Positions 17,621 to 27,055 of a DNA stretch of 64,000 nucleotides are shown here, piece after piece. Location of the stretch: NCBI GenBank assembly GCA_024235635.1, contig JACKMA010000009.1, positions 186,001 to 250,000 on the forward strand. Reading direction: 5' to 3'. Each line of letters begins with the position of its first letter. Position 1 is the first letter of the stretch. The position numbers were made by a program, and so were the translations under genes. The stretch is from Zoogloeaceae bacterium (GTDB taxonomy: Bacteria; Pseudomonadota; Gammaproteobacteria; Burkholderiales; Rhodocyclaceae). The notes beneath the pieces were generated by a model, which did no database searches, was not told the DNA's origin, and worked only from the letters and a program-made list of their open reading frames with translations.

Positions 17621-18044
17621 GCTGGGCGACGGCCTGAACAGCTATCTGTACGATCCGGTATCCCTGCTCCTGAACTGCTTCACGGCCATCACGGTCGCCT
17701 TCGATCGCGGGTGGCCGTTCGTCGCCTATGCGCTGGCATTGCTGCTCGCGGGGGCCTTCTACTACAAGTGCTTCTGCCGCTTCATCTGCCCCCTGGGCGC
17801 AGTCATGTCGCTCGGGGGCAAGCTGCGGTTGTGGAACTGGCTGGCCCGGCGCAGCGAATGTGGGCAGCCCTGTCAGCGCTGCAAGTCGGCATGCCGCTAC
17901 GACGCCATCGAAAGGAGCGGGAAGATCCAATACGAAAACTGTTTTCAGTGCCTCGACTGCGTCGGCATCTATCACGATGCGAAGCGCTGCGTTCCGGTCA
18001 TGCTATTCAACAGGAAAGGCGTCCTCCTCGGAAATCGAGTCTAG
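17621..18044 (+). pseudogene. nosR: C-terminal fragment of NosR/NirI-type regulatory flavoprotein
   Basis: About 140 codons encode the end of a NosR-like polyferredoxin membrane protein. Two membrane segments (LLNCFTAITVAF and AYALALLLAGAFYY) lead into CFCRFICPLGAV, then two [4Fe-4S] motifs, CGQPCQRCKSACRY and CFQCLDCVGIYH. Full NosR proteins have ~700-750 residues with an N-terminal FMN domain and more helices, all missing here. There is no start codon or ribosome site. The left end coincides with the phage fragment at about 17620. NosR is needed for nitrous oxide reductase expression and electron supply; this copy cannot be functional. Confidence 0.82.
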
Positions 18045-18054
18045 GGGCGACCTC

Positions 18055-19263
18055 TCACGTGGAACGATCATCCGCGTTGTCACGCCCGGACGCCGCCGCC
18101 GGCTGGTCGGTGGCGAGTTCAAGGCCGAGCGCCCGCGCCCGTCGCTCCCACTGCGCCCGCGCCAGCGCCTGCATGTCGGCGACGCGGTCGGTCTCGTCGA
18201 CGATCTCGATGCCGAGCAGGGTCTCGACGACATCCTCGAGGGTGACGAGGCCTTCGGTGCCACCCCATTCGCCGACCACCAGGGCCATCTGCTGGCGCCG
18301 TTCCAGCAATGTCTCGAGCAGGGTCTCGAGCGACATCTCGGCCGGCACCCGCATCAAATCGCGCTGCAGGCTCTCGACCGGCGTCCGGTCCTCGTCGCGC
18401 GCCGCGGCCAGCAGCAGATCGTCGCGCATGACGAAGCCGGTGGCCTTGTCGAGATCCTGATCGAACACCGGCAGCCGCGAGAACGGGTGGCGCGCGATCC
18501 GCTCCAGCGCGTCGGCGACGCTGGTGCCCAGCGGCAGACCGACGACCACGGTACGCGGCGTCATGACGTCCCTGGCGCTCAGCGAGACCATCCGGAACAG
18601 ATTGCGGATGACCCGCGACTCGGTCGCCTTCAGGTGGCCCGATTCCTCGCCGACGCCGGCCATCGCGACGAATTCCTCGCGACTGAAGACATGCACGTGC
18701 GCGCCGCGGGAAACCAGCCGGGTGAGCAATTCGGACACCTTGATCAGCGGATACATCAGCGCGATCAGCATCCGTACGAAACGCGCCACCAGGCCCGACA
18801 GCGACCGCCAATAGACGGCGCCGAGGGTCTTCGGCACGATCTCGGACAGGAATAGGATCAGGAGCGTCATCACCGCCGAAAACACCCCGAACCAGGCACT
18901 GCCGAACACTGCGGTGGCCTTCGAGCCGGAGCCGATCGCACCCACCGTATGGGCGATCGTGTTCAGCGTCAGGATGGCGGCGAGCGACTGGTCGAGGCGC
19001 TCCTGTTTCAATTCCTTCAGCAGCGCCGCCCGCTTCGGGTGGCTGTCCTGCAAGCCGGCGATGTACGACGGCGTGATCGACAGCAGTACCGCCTCGGCAA
19101 CCGAGCACAGGAAGGAGAACACCAGCGCCAGCAGCACATAGGCCACCAGCAGCGCGACGTCACCCGCTGCGCCGCCCGCTTCCGGCGCCTGGGCGTGGGC
19201 CGTAACACTCGTCGCCAGACCTGCAACGATCACTGTCGTCTTGATTCCCTTGCCGCCAAGCAC
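18055..19263 (-). CDS. CNNM/CorC-family membrane protein with CBS domains
   Basis: A 402-residue protein. I choose the GTG at 19263 because GGAGG lies nine bases upstream; earlier in-frame starts add an Arg-rich leader. A hydrophobic N-terminus is followed by a CNNM (DUF21) membrane domain with SFLCSVAEAVLLSITPSYI and the family phrase FLSEIVPKTLGAVYWRS. The CBS pair (VMTPRTVVVGLP and FSRLPVFDQD, then the second CBS with GEWGGTEGLVTLEDVVE) occupies roughly residues 210-350. The usual C-terminal CorC_HlyC domain is missing or very short. Members are linked to magnesium/cobalt efflux or membrane integrity. It is divergent from nnrU. Confidence 0.88.
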   Translation of the reverse strand: MLGGKGIKTTVIVAGLATSVTAHAQAPEAGGAAGDVALLVAYVLLALVFSFLCSVAEAVLLSITPSYIAGLQDSHPKRAALLKELKQERLDQSLAAILTLNTIAHTVGAIGSGSKATAVFGSAWFGVFSAVMTLLILFLSEIVPKTLGAVYWRSLSGLVARFVRMLIALMYPLIKVSELLTRLVSRGAHVHVFSREEFVAMAGVGEESGHLKATESRVIRNLFRMVSLSARDVMTPRTVVVGLPLGTSVADALERIARHPFSRLPVFDQDLDKATGFVMRDDLLLAAARDEDRTPVESLQRDLMRVPAEMSLETLLETLLERRQQMALVVGEWGGTEGLVTLEDVVETLLGIEIVDETDRVADMQALARAQWERRARALGLELATDQPAAASGRDNADDRST

Positions 19264-19442
19264 GCGATTCACCCTCCTTGTCGTTCGATCGCCGACACCG
19301 ACAGGCTGCCGGCGCCACGCTGAGCATGCCACGTGCGCTGCCGGTGCGCGAGGCGCACGACCGGATTGGCCCGATCGGTTAGTCTGGCGGTTGGCGGCGG
19401 CCGCCCCCCGCCGACGACCCCAGCCACGAGGAGAACGCGACA

Positions 19443-20018
19443 ATGGAACGGATGCTGCTGGGCATGGTGATCTTCTTCGGTGCGCACTCGGTGCGCATTG
19501 TCGCCGCTCGCTGGCGCGACCGCCAGCTGGCGAGACTCGGCCCCGTCGCCTGGAAGGGCGCCTATTCGCTGGTATCGCTGCTCGGCCTGGGCTTGATGAT
19601 CTGGGGGTACGGCGAAACCCGCGGCGGCCCCGACTTGTGGTCGCCGCCCGAGGCGATGCGCCATGTCGCGATCCTGCTGACCCTGCCGGCCTTCGTGCTG
19701 GTGGTCGCCGCCTACCTGCCGCGCAGCCACTTCCGCGCGGCGCTCGGTCATCCGATGCTCGCCGGCGTCAAGCTGTGGGCGCTGGCGCACCTGCTGGCCA
19801 ACGGCCGCGTCGGCGACATCGTGCTGTTCGGTGCCTTCCTGCTGTGGTCGATCGCGGCCTTTGCTGCCGCGCGCCGGCGCGACCGCGTCACGGGCGGGCC
19901 AAGGGTGGACGGCAGCTTCAAGGGCGATGCCCTGGCGTTGACCGTAGGCCTGGTGGCCTGGGCCGCCTTTGCGATGGTCGGGCACATCCGTCTGATCGGC
20001 GTGGCGCCGCTCGGCTGA
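19443..20018 (+). CDS. NnrU family membrane protein
   Basis: A 191-residue protein with five to six membrane segments, starting after a GAGGAGA ribosome site. The N-terminal FFGAHSVRI and central LPAFVLVVAAYLPRSHFRA and GHPMLAGVKLWALAHLLANG are characteristic of NnrU, a protein first found in denitrification clusters and needed for nitric oxide or nitrite metabolism in some alphaproteobacteria. It lies 1.4 kb from the nosR fragment, which fits a former denitrification neighbourhood, but it is transcribed alone here. Confidence 0.9.
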   Translation: MERMLLGMVIFFGAHSVRIVAARWRDRQLARLGPVAWKGAYSLVSLLGLGLMIWGYGETRGGPDLWSPPEAMRHVAILLTLPAFVLVVAAYLPRSHFRAALGHPMLAGVKLWALAHLLANGRVGDIVLFGAFLLWSIAAFAAARRRDRVTGGPRVDGSFKGDALALTVGLVAWAAFAMVGHIRLIGVAPLG

Positions 20019-20109
20019 GGCCGGCCTTTACCCGCATTTACACGCTGCTAACCGGGGTTAACCGGCAGCCGCAGGAAACTGGCCGACATCACGTGCCTGA
20101 CTGGCCGCC

Positions 20110-21543
20110 ATGCCTTCGTTGCCTTTTCGATCCAAGCCCCTCGTCGGCCGCCTGCTGACCGCCGCGACCCTGCCGATGCTGGCCGCCTGCGCCAGCATCG
20201 GCGCGCCGCTCGCGGGGCCGTCCGTCGCGATCCCCGCAGCATGGCATCGGGCGTCAGCGGCTGCGACCACCGCCGGGGATCTGCAGCGCTGGTGGCAGCA
20301 ACTCGGTGATCCGGCGCTAAGTGCGTTGATCGACCAGGCGGTCGCCCGCAATCCCGACCTTGCCAGCAGCCGGGCCAGCGTTCGCGAGGCACGGGCCCGC
20401 CTGCGCGCCGCCAGCGCCGGCCGCCTGCCGAACGTCGATGCCGGCGCCTCTGCCGGCATCGCCAAGGCCGGCACCAGCGACAGCGACGCCCGCCTGTCGA
20501 TCGGCCTCGATGCCAGTTGGGAGCTCGACCTGTTCGGAGGCCAGCGACTGACGGTCGACGCGGCCGAAGCCGATCTGGCGCGAACGGCCGCCCTGCTCGA
20601 CAACGCCCATGCCTCGCTCGCCGCCGAGGTGGCACTCGATTATGTGGACCTGCGCAGCGCCCAGGCGCGCCTCGCCATCGCCCGTGCCAACCTCGAGAGC
20701 CAGCGCGAGACCCTGCAGTTCACGCACTGGCGTGCCGACGCCGGTCTGGCCAGTGCAGTCGATCTCGAACAGGCGCGCAGCAATCTGGCACAGACCGCCG
20801 CCACGATCCCGGCACTCGAGGCCAGCGAGGCCACAGCCGTGCACGCCCTGGCCGCGCTGACAGCGGACGAGGCCGCGCAGCTCGCCGAACGGCTCGCCGG
20901 CCCGGCCGCACTGCCGGCGGCGCCGCCGTCGATCGCGGCAGGCATTCCAGCCGAAGCGCTGCAACGCCGCCCCGATGTGCGCGCCGCGATGCAGGCCTTG
21001 CAGGCCGAGTCCGCGCGCATCGGCGTGGCCCGGGCAGCCCGCTATCCGGCGCTGACACTGTCGGCCTCGCTTGGCAGTGAGGCGATGACGCTGGGTGCGA
21101 TCGGCGGCGCCGCGTCCCTCAGCCGCAGCCTGGTTGCCGCCCTCGGCGCCAGCCTGTTCGACGGCAACCGGCTCGACGCAAAATACGAGGCCCAGCAGGC
21201 CGTCCGCGCACAGGCCTTGTCGGCACTCGAGGCGACCCTGCTGGCCGCGCTGCGCGAGACCGAGGACGCCCTCGTCGCCTTCGATCGCGGCGGTGAACGC
21301 GAAGCAGCGCTCGGGCGCGCCGCGGATGCGGCTCGCAATGCGGCGCAGCTGGCCCGCCAGCGCTATCGCGGCGGCCTGATCGACTTCCAGACGGTGCTCG
21401 ACACAGAGCGCACGCTGCGCACCGTCGAGGACAGCCTGGCGGTGGCGCGCGCCGACCGGCTGGCCTCGCTGATCCAACTCTACAAGGCACTCGGCGGCGG
21501 CTGGACACGCCCGCCGGCCGACACCCCTCGGAGCCCTGCATGA
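20110..21543 (+). CDS. Outer-membrane efflux lipoprotein, NodT/TolC family
   Basis: A 477-residue protein. The signal peptide ends in the lipobox LAAC (cysteine near residue 22), so it is probably lipid-anchored in the outer membrane. Two repeated TolC-type halves with long helical hairpins follow, including the conserved SWELDLFGGQRLTVDAAEA and the second-half RRPDVRAAMQALQAE and YRGGLIDFQTVLDTER. It is the first gene of a four-gene exporter operon and overlaps the adaptor gene by four bases (ATGA). It forms the outer-membrane exit duct of the tripartite pump. Confidence 0.93.
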   Translation: MPSLPFRSKPLVGRLLTAATLPMLAACASIGAPLAGPSVAIPAAWHRASAAATTAGDLQRWWQQLGDPALSALIDQAVARNPDLASSRASVREARARLRAASAGRLPNVDAGASAGIAKAGTSDSDARLSIGLDASWELDLFGGQRLTVDAAEADLARTAALLDNAHASLAAEVALDYVDLRSAQARLAIARANLESQRETLQFTHWRADAGLASAVDLEQARSNLAQTAATIPALEASEATAVHALAALTADEAAQLAERLAGPAALPAAPPSIAAGIPAEALQRRPDVRAAMQALQAESARIGVARAARYPALTLSASLGSEAMTLGAIGGAASLSRSLVAALGASLFDGNRLDAKYEAQQAVRAQALSALEATLLAALRETEDALVAFDRGGEREAALGRAADAARNAAQLARQRYRGGLIDFQTVLDTERTLRTVEDSLAVARADRLASLIQLYKALGGGWTRPPADTPRSPA

Positions 21544-22825
21544 AGCCGATCCCGGAATTCGCCACCCGACCACCCGGCGACGATCCGCTCGAGCTGGGCC
21601 CACCGGCCGGACCGTCCGGTCGCCACCGGCTCTGGCTCGTGGCCGTCGCAGTGATCGCCATCGCCGGCGCGCTGGCGGTCTGGCTGCCGTCCCGGAGCAC
21701 GACCGAAACCCGCTACCTCACCACTCCGCTCGAGCGCGGCACCCTCGAGGTCCGCGTGTCGGCCACCGGCACCCTGCAGCCGACCAACCAGGTCGACGTC
21801 GGTAGCGAGCTCTCGGGCACCGTGCAGGCCGTCCTGGTCGATGACAACAGCCGCGTCGCGCGTGGCCAGGAACTGGCCCGGCTCGACGTGTCCCGCCTCG
21901 ACGACCAGATCCTCACTGCCCAGGCGGCGCTGAAATCGGCCCGGGCCGGCGTGCTCGAGGCGACGGCCTCGCGCAAGGAAGCCGGCGCCAATCTGACGCG
22001 ACTGCGCAAGGTGCACGAACTGTCCGCCGGCAAGGTACCGTCGGACGCCGAACTGGATTCCGCCGCAGCCGGCCTCGAGCGGGCCAGGGCCGGCCTCGCC
22101 GCGGCGGAGGCCGGCGTCGCCCAGGCACAGGCCACGCTGTCGACCAACCGCACCAACCGGGCCAAGGCTTCGATCCGCTCGCCGATCGACGGCATCGTCC
22201 TGTCGCGACAGGTCGAACCCGGCCAGACCGTGGCTGCCTCGCTGCAGGCACCGGTATTGTTCACGCTCGCCGAGGATCTCGCCAAGATGGATCTCGAGGT
22301 CAAGGTCGACGAGGCCGACGTCGGCCAGGTCCGCGAGGGCCAGATGGCCGAGTTCACCGTCGACGCCTATCCCGGCCGGCGCTACCCCGCGCAGATCCGC
22401 CGGGTGGCCTACGGCGCTACGACCACCGACAACGTCGTCAGCTACGTCACCGTGCTGACGCTCGACAACGCCGATCTCAGCCTGCGCCCGGGCATGACCG
22501 CCACTGCCGAGATCCTCGTGGACCGGCGCCGGGACGTGTGGCTGGTACCGAACGCGGCGCTGCGCTTCTCTCCACCGCGGGCGGCGGGCGAGTCGCCAGG
22601 CAGCCTGATCGGCAGCCTGCTGCCGCGACCGCCGCGAGCGCCGAAGCAGGTTCGCGAAGTGAACCGCGACGGCGACCTGCGATCGCTGTGGGTCCTGCGC
22701 AACGGCGTTGCCGAGGCCATCGAAGTGCGGGTCGGGGCCACCAACGGCCGTCAGACCGAGGTCTCCGGCGAGGCCCTGGCGGCCGGCACCGCAGTGATCA
22801 CCGGCAGGCAGGGCGGCGGTTCCTG

Positions 22826-22826
<1 letters not shown>
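21540..22826 (+). CDS. Periplasmic adaptor protein, MacA/HlyD family
   Basis: A 428-residue membrane-fusion protein. One membrane helix at about residues 23-44 is followed by a barrel-sandwich hybrid domain (GTLQPTNQVDVGSELSGTV), a long helical hairpin rich in Ala/Glu, and a beta-barrel domain. The phrase SPIDGIVLSRQVEPGQTVA is the MacA hallmark. It links the inner-membrane ABC transporter to the TolC-like duct. Start and stop codons overlap those of its neighbours, so translation is coupled. Confidence 0.93.
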
Positions 22827-23541
<715 letters not shown>

Positions 23542-23545
<4 letters not shown>

Positions 23546-24747
23546 TCGGCAATGCCCTGTTGCTCGCGATACGCGAGATCCGGCGCAACCTGATGCGCTC
23601 GATGCTGACGATGCTCGGCATCGTCATCGGCGTCGCCGCGGTGGTGACGATGGTCACCCTCGGCAACGGCGCCACCCGCAGCATCTCGGACCAGGTCGCA
23701 AGCCTCGGCAGCAACCTGCTGCTGGTCCGCCCTGGCCAGCGCATGGGTCCGGGCGGCAGCGCCGGCGCGCCGATGTTCGACGTCGCCGATGCCGACGCCA
23801 TCCGCCAGCAGGTCAGCGGGCTGAATGCGGTGGCGCCGGAGACGCGCAAGAGCGTGACGGTGGTTGTGGCGGCGCGCAACTGGTCCACCAGCGTCGCCGG
23901 CAGCACCACCGACTACTTCGCCGCGGCCGGCTGGACGCTGGCCGGCGGCCGCATCTTCAGCGAATCGGAGCAACGCGCCGGGCGGGCGGTCTGCGTGGTC
24001 GGCCAAACCTTGCGCCGCGAACTGTACGGCGGCGGCGATCCGGTCGGCGAAACCCTGCGCGTCGGACGCTTCAGCTGCGAGGTGATCGGCGTGCTCGCGA
24101 CCAAGGGTCAGAGCGCCTTCGGCTCCGACCAGGACGACATCGTCGTCATGCCGCTGCGGGCGGTACAGCGCCGGCTGACCGGCAGCCGCGACATCCGCAG
24201 CATCCTGGTCTCCGCCAGCGATGTCTCGCTGGTGACGCCGGTCAAGAACCAGGTCGAAGCCCTGCTGCGTGAGCGCCGCCACATCGGCCCGGCCGAGGAC
24301 GACAACTTCAATGTCCTCGACACCCGTCAGATCGCCGACACCCTGTCTTCGACCACGCGGGTGATGACCACCCTGCTGGGGGCGGTCGCTGCCGTCAGCC
24401 TGGTAGTCGGCGGCATCGGCATCATGAACATCATGCTGGTGTCGGTCACCGAGCGCACCCGCGAGATCGGCATCCGGCTGGCCATCGGCGCACTCGAGCG
24501 CGAGGTCCTGCTGCAGTTCCTGATCGAGGCCGTGGTGCTGTCGAGCCTTGGCGGCATGCTCGGTCTGTTGCTGGCGGCCGGAGCCTCGGTCGCCCTGGCC
24601 GCGGCGATGCGCCTGCCCTATCTGTTCGACCCCGGCATCAACCTGCTGTCGTTCGCGATCGCCGCCGCCATCGGCGTCGTCTTCGGCTACATACCGGCCC
24701 GGCGCGCGGCCCGCCTCAACCCGATCGACGCCCTGCGCCACGAGTGA
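23542..24747 (+). CDS. MacB-type ABC transporter permease subunit
   Basis: A 401-residue membrane protein overlapping the ATPase gene by four bases. One helix (SMLTMLGIVIGVAAVVTMV) is followed by a large periplasmic MacB_PCD domain (~residues 50-230). Three C-terminal helices belong to the FtsX fold, with GGIGIMNIMLVSVTERTREI between helices 2 and 3. The four-gene set (outer-membrane duct, adaptor, ATPase, permease) should form a complete MacAB-TolC-like exporter. Substrates of such pumps include macrolides, peptides and siderophores; none is indicated here. Confidence 0.93.
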
Positions 24748-24748
24748 A

Positions 24749-24840
24749 GCGGCGATGCCGACGGCGTGATCCGCATCACGCAGCGAATGCTGCGAGCCCC
24801 CGCAAGCGCACGGCAACCCTAAGCCCGTCGGCATCGCTGC
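24749..24840. other. Highly structured intergenic element (16-bp closing stem with two inner hairpins)
   Basis: Immediately after the permease stop, bases 24749-24764 pair completely with 24825-24840: 15 Watson-Crick pairs and one G-U. Inside lie a six-pair hairpin (24765-24770 with 24775-24780, loop CCGC) that stacks directly on the closing stem, and a second hairpin (24781-24784 with 24789-24792, loop GAAT). The result resembles a multi-branch RNA junction. There is no U-tract, so it is not a classical terminator. It could be a regulatory leader of the next gene, a processing or stability element at the exporter mRNA end, or a DNA cruciform site. Confidence 0.55.
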
Positions 24841-24876
24841 CGTAGAATGGGTCGCGAACAAAAACGTCAGAAACCG

Positions 24877-25872
24877 ATGGACGACAAAGCGCTCTACCAG
24901 GCCATCGCCAACGAAATGGCCGCCAACCGCCTAGAGCCGGCATTGTGGACCCAGGCGTATTCGGAAGCCGGTGGCGATGCCGAGAAGGCCCAGGCGATCT
25001 ACATCCGCCTGAGGCACCGGGAACTGTCCGCCCGTGATGCGCGTGACCCGGTCGACCCGCTCGCCGCGCTGCGCGCCGGCCTCGCCCAGGCCCTTGCGCG
25101 CACGTCCCGCGAGACGCTGTACCGTCGTCTCGGGGTGGCGCCCGACACCAGCGCGCGGACGCTGGCCGCTGCCATCGCCGAGATCCGGGCCCGCCCGCAA
25201 GCGCCCGATGCCGAGATCCGCTACGCCATCGACATACTCGGCGATGCCGACGCCCGCGCCGCCTACGACCGCAGCCTCGCGGCCGAACTCGGCCTCGGCG
25301 CCACGCCGGCGCCGGCCTCACGGGTGGCCGCCGCCGAGGAGACGGGCAGCGTGTTCCTGCGCTGGTGGTCGACCCGCCGGGTCGGGATCGTCGTCGCGGC
25401 GGCGGTCGTCGCGCTGCTTGCGGCGGTGCTGCAACCGTTCCAGCAGACCGCGACGGTGCGTGAGCACCTGCGCGCCCAGGCCATGCTCGAACGCGAACGA
25501 CTGCAACAAGGCGAGCAGGCCAGGGAAATCCAGCGCGAACGGCTGCGAATGGCCGAACAGCGCCTTGCCGCGCAGGAATCCCGCGAGATCGAACGCGAGC
25601 AGCGCCGCCAGCAGCAGCAGTTCTCGATGCAGGTTCAGGCCGAACAGCGCCGGCAGGAAAATGCCCGTCGCGCGGAACAGCGTCGACTCGAGCAGGATCA
25701 ACGCCAGCAGCAGTACGCGCAACAGGCCCGTGCCCGCGAAGAGCGCCGCGAGGCCCGCGCTGCCGAGACCCGCGCCGCGCGCGAGGCACGCTACTGGAGT
25801 TGCTTCAACGACGCCCTGGACCGTGGCGACAGCGCCTACGCCGAGGCCCGCTGCGGGCGGCTGCGTTACTGA
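24877..25872 (+). CDS. Membrane-anchored coiled-coil protein with a J-domain-like segment
   Basis: A 331-residue protein of unknown role. The start at 24877 (MDDKALYQ) is preferred by the look of the N-terminus, but an in-frame ATG at 24847 is possible; neither has a good ribosome site. Residues ~1-60 form a helical domain. Residues ~75-135 resemble a degenerate DnaJ-type domain (LYRRLGVAPDTSARTL and ending ARAAYDRSL), but without the HPD motif. One membrane helix lies near residue 170 (VGIVVAAAVVALLAAVL). The last ~140 residues are a Gln/Arg/Glu-rich coiled coil ending in a short Cys-containing tail (WSCFNDAL and EARCGRLRY). Confidence 0.7.
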   Translation: MDDKALYQAIANEMAANRLEPALWTQAYSEAGGDAEKAQAIYIRLRHRELSARDARDPVDPLAALRAGLAQALARTSRETLYRRLGVAPDTSARTLAAAIAEIRARPQAPDAEIRYAIDILGDADARAAYDRSLAAELGLGATPAPASRVAAAEETGSVFLRWWSTRRVGIVVAAAVVALLAAVLQPFQQTATVREHLRAQAMLERERLQQGEQAREIQRERLRMAEQRLAAQESREIEREQRRQQQQFSMQVQAEQRRQENARRAEQRRLEQDQRQQQYAQQARAREERREARAAETRAAREARYWSCFNDALDRGDSAYAEARCGRLRY

Positions 25873-25980
25873 CCCGCACAGCGGTACGAGGCTTGCGCGG
25901 ATTGAACGATTGCGCGCGACGCGGCACCCTTAGGGAAGACTGCGGCCCGTCGGCCGCAGGACCGACCACGAGGGACACCC

Positions 25981-26976
25981 GTGAGCTTGCTGACCTCACC
26001 ACTGCGCTACCTGCTCGTGCCCTATCGCGCGGCACGCAAATGGGCCAATGACCGCTGCACCACCTATGCCGCGGCACTCGCCTATTACTCGGCATTCTCG
26101 CTGGCACCGGTGCTGGTGATCGCCGTCTCGGTCGCCGGCCTGATCTTCAGCAGCGAAACGGTCAGCGGGCGCCTGGTGGCGGAACTCGAGTCGCTGATCG
26201 GCGCCGACGGCGCGGCACTGATCGAACGGATGATTGCCGCCAGCTACGAGTCCGGCCGCAGCGGCGCCGCGGCGCTGATCAGCTTCGGCGTCGTGCTGGT
26301 CGGCGCCACCGGCCTGTTCCTGCAATTGGGCAATGCGTTCGAGGCCGTGTTCGGCCTCCGCAGCGCCAAGCGCAGCGCCTGGAAGGCACAGCTCGTCGGT
26401 CGCCTGCGCGGGCTCACGGTGATCATCGGGGTCGGCTTCCTGCTGATGGTGTCACTGGTCGCCAGTACTGCGATCGTCGCCCTCGGCGAATATGCCACCG
26501 AGCGCCTCAAGCCCTTCCTGTGGATCGCCTCGCTGCTGCAGATCGGCATCACGCTGGTGCTGCAGACCAGCATGATCGCGATGATCTACAAGGTGCTGGT
26601 TCCCCGCCGGCTCAGCCACCGCTCGTTGATCGCCGGCGCCGTTGCCACCGCCGTGCTGTTCGAACTGGGCAAGTGGGGTATCGGCGTCTATCTCGGCAGC
26701 AGCAACATATCGGCCACTTACGGTGCAGCCGGCTCGCTCGCGGTGATCCTGGTCTGGGTCTACTACGTCGCACTGATCATGCTCTATGGCGCGGAGGTCA
26801 CCTTCCAGTTGAACCGCATCGACCGGGTCGGTGGCCGGGCGTTCAAGCGCCCGACGAAGGCGCAGCGCGAGGCCGGCAAGGCCGCGGCGATCGAGGCACG
26901 GCAGGATGCGCCGGCAAGCGTGGCGCCGCGCCCGGCACTGCTGGCCTCGGACCCGCCGGACGCGGCCAGGCCGTAA
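25981..26976 (+). CDS. YihY/BrkB family inner-membrane protein
   Basis: A 331-residue membrane protein starting with GTG after GAGGGA. It has six membrane segments and the family hallmarks TYAAALAYYSAFSLAPVLVI near residue 30 and YGAAGSLAVILVWVYYVALI near the end of the membrane part. The C-terminal ~70 residues are cytosolic, basic and Ala-rich. The family was once called ribonuclease BN; its true function is unsettled. No operon partner is evident. Confidence 0.9.
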   Translation: MSLLTSPLRYLLVPYRAARKWANDRCTTYAAALAYYSAFSLAPVLVIAVSVAGLIFSSETVSGRLVAELESLIGADGAALIERMIAASYESGRSGAAALISFGVVLVGATGLFLQLGNAFEAVFGLRSAKRSAWKAQLVGRLRGLTVIIGVGFLLMVSLVASTAIVALGEYATERLKPFLWIASLLQIGITLVLQTSMIAMIYKVLVPRRLSHRSLIAGAVATAVLFELGKWGIGVYLGSSNISATYGAAGSLAVILVWVYYVALIMLYGAEVTFQLNRIDRVGGRAFKRPTKAQREAGKAAAIEARQDAPASVAPRPALLASDPPDAARP

Positions 26977-27055
26977 CTGCGCGCCACCGCGGCCGCCGGC
27001 CGCGCTACCATCGTCGGACGGCGCCCGAGCGGCGCACTGGCACCGGAGCTCGGCG

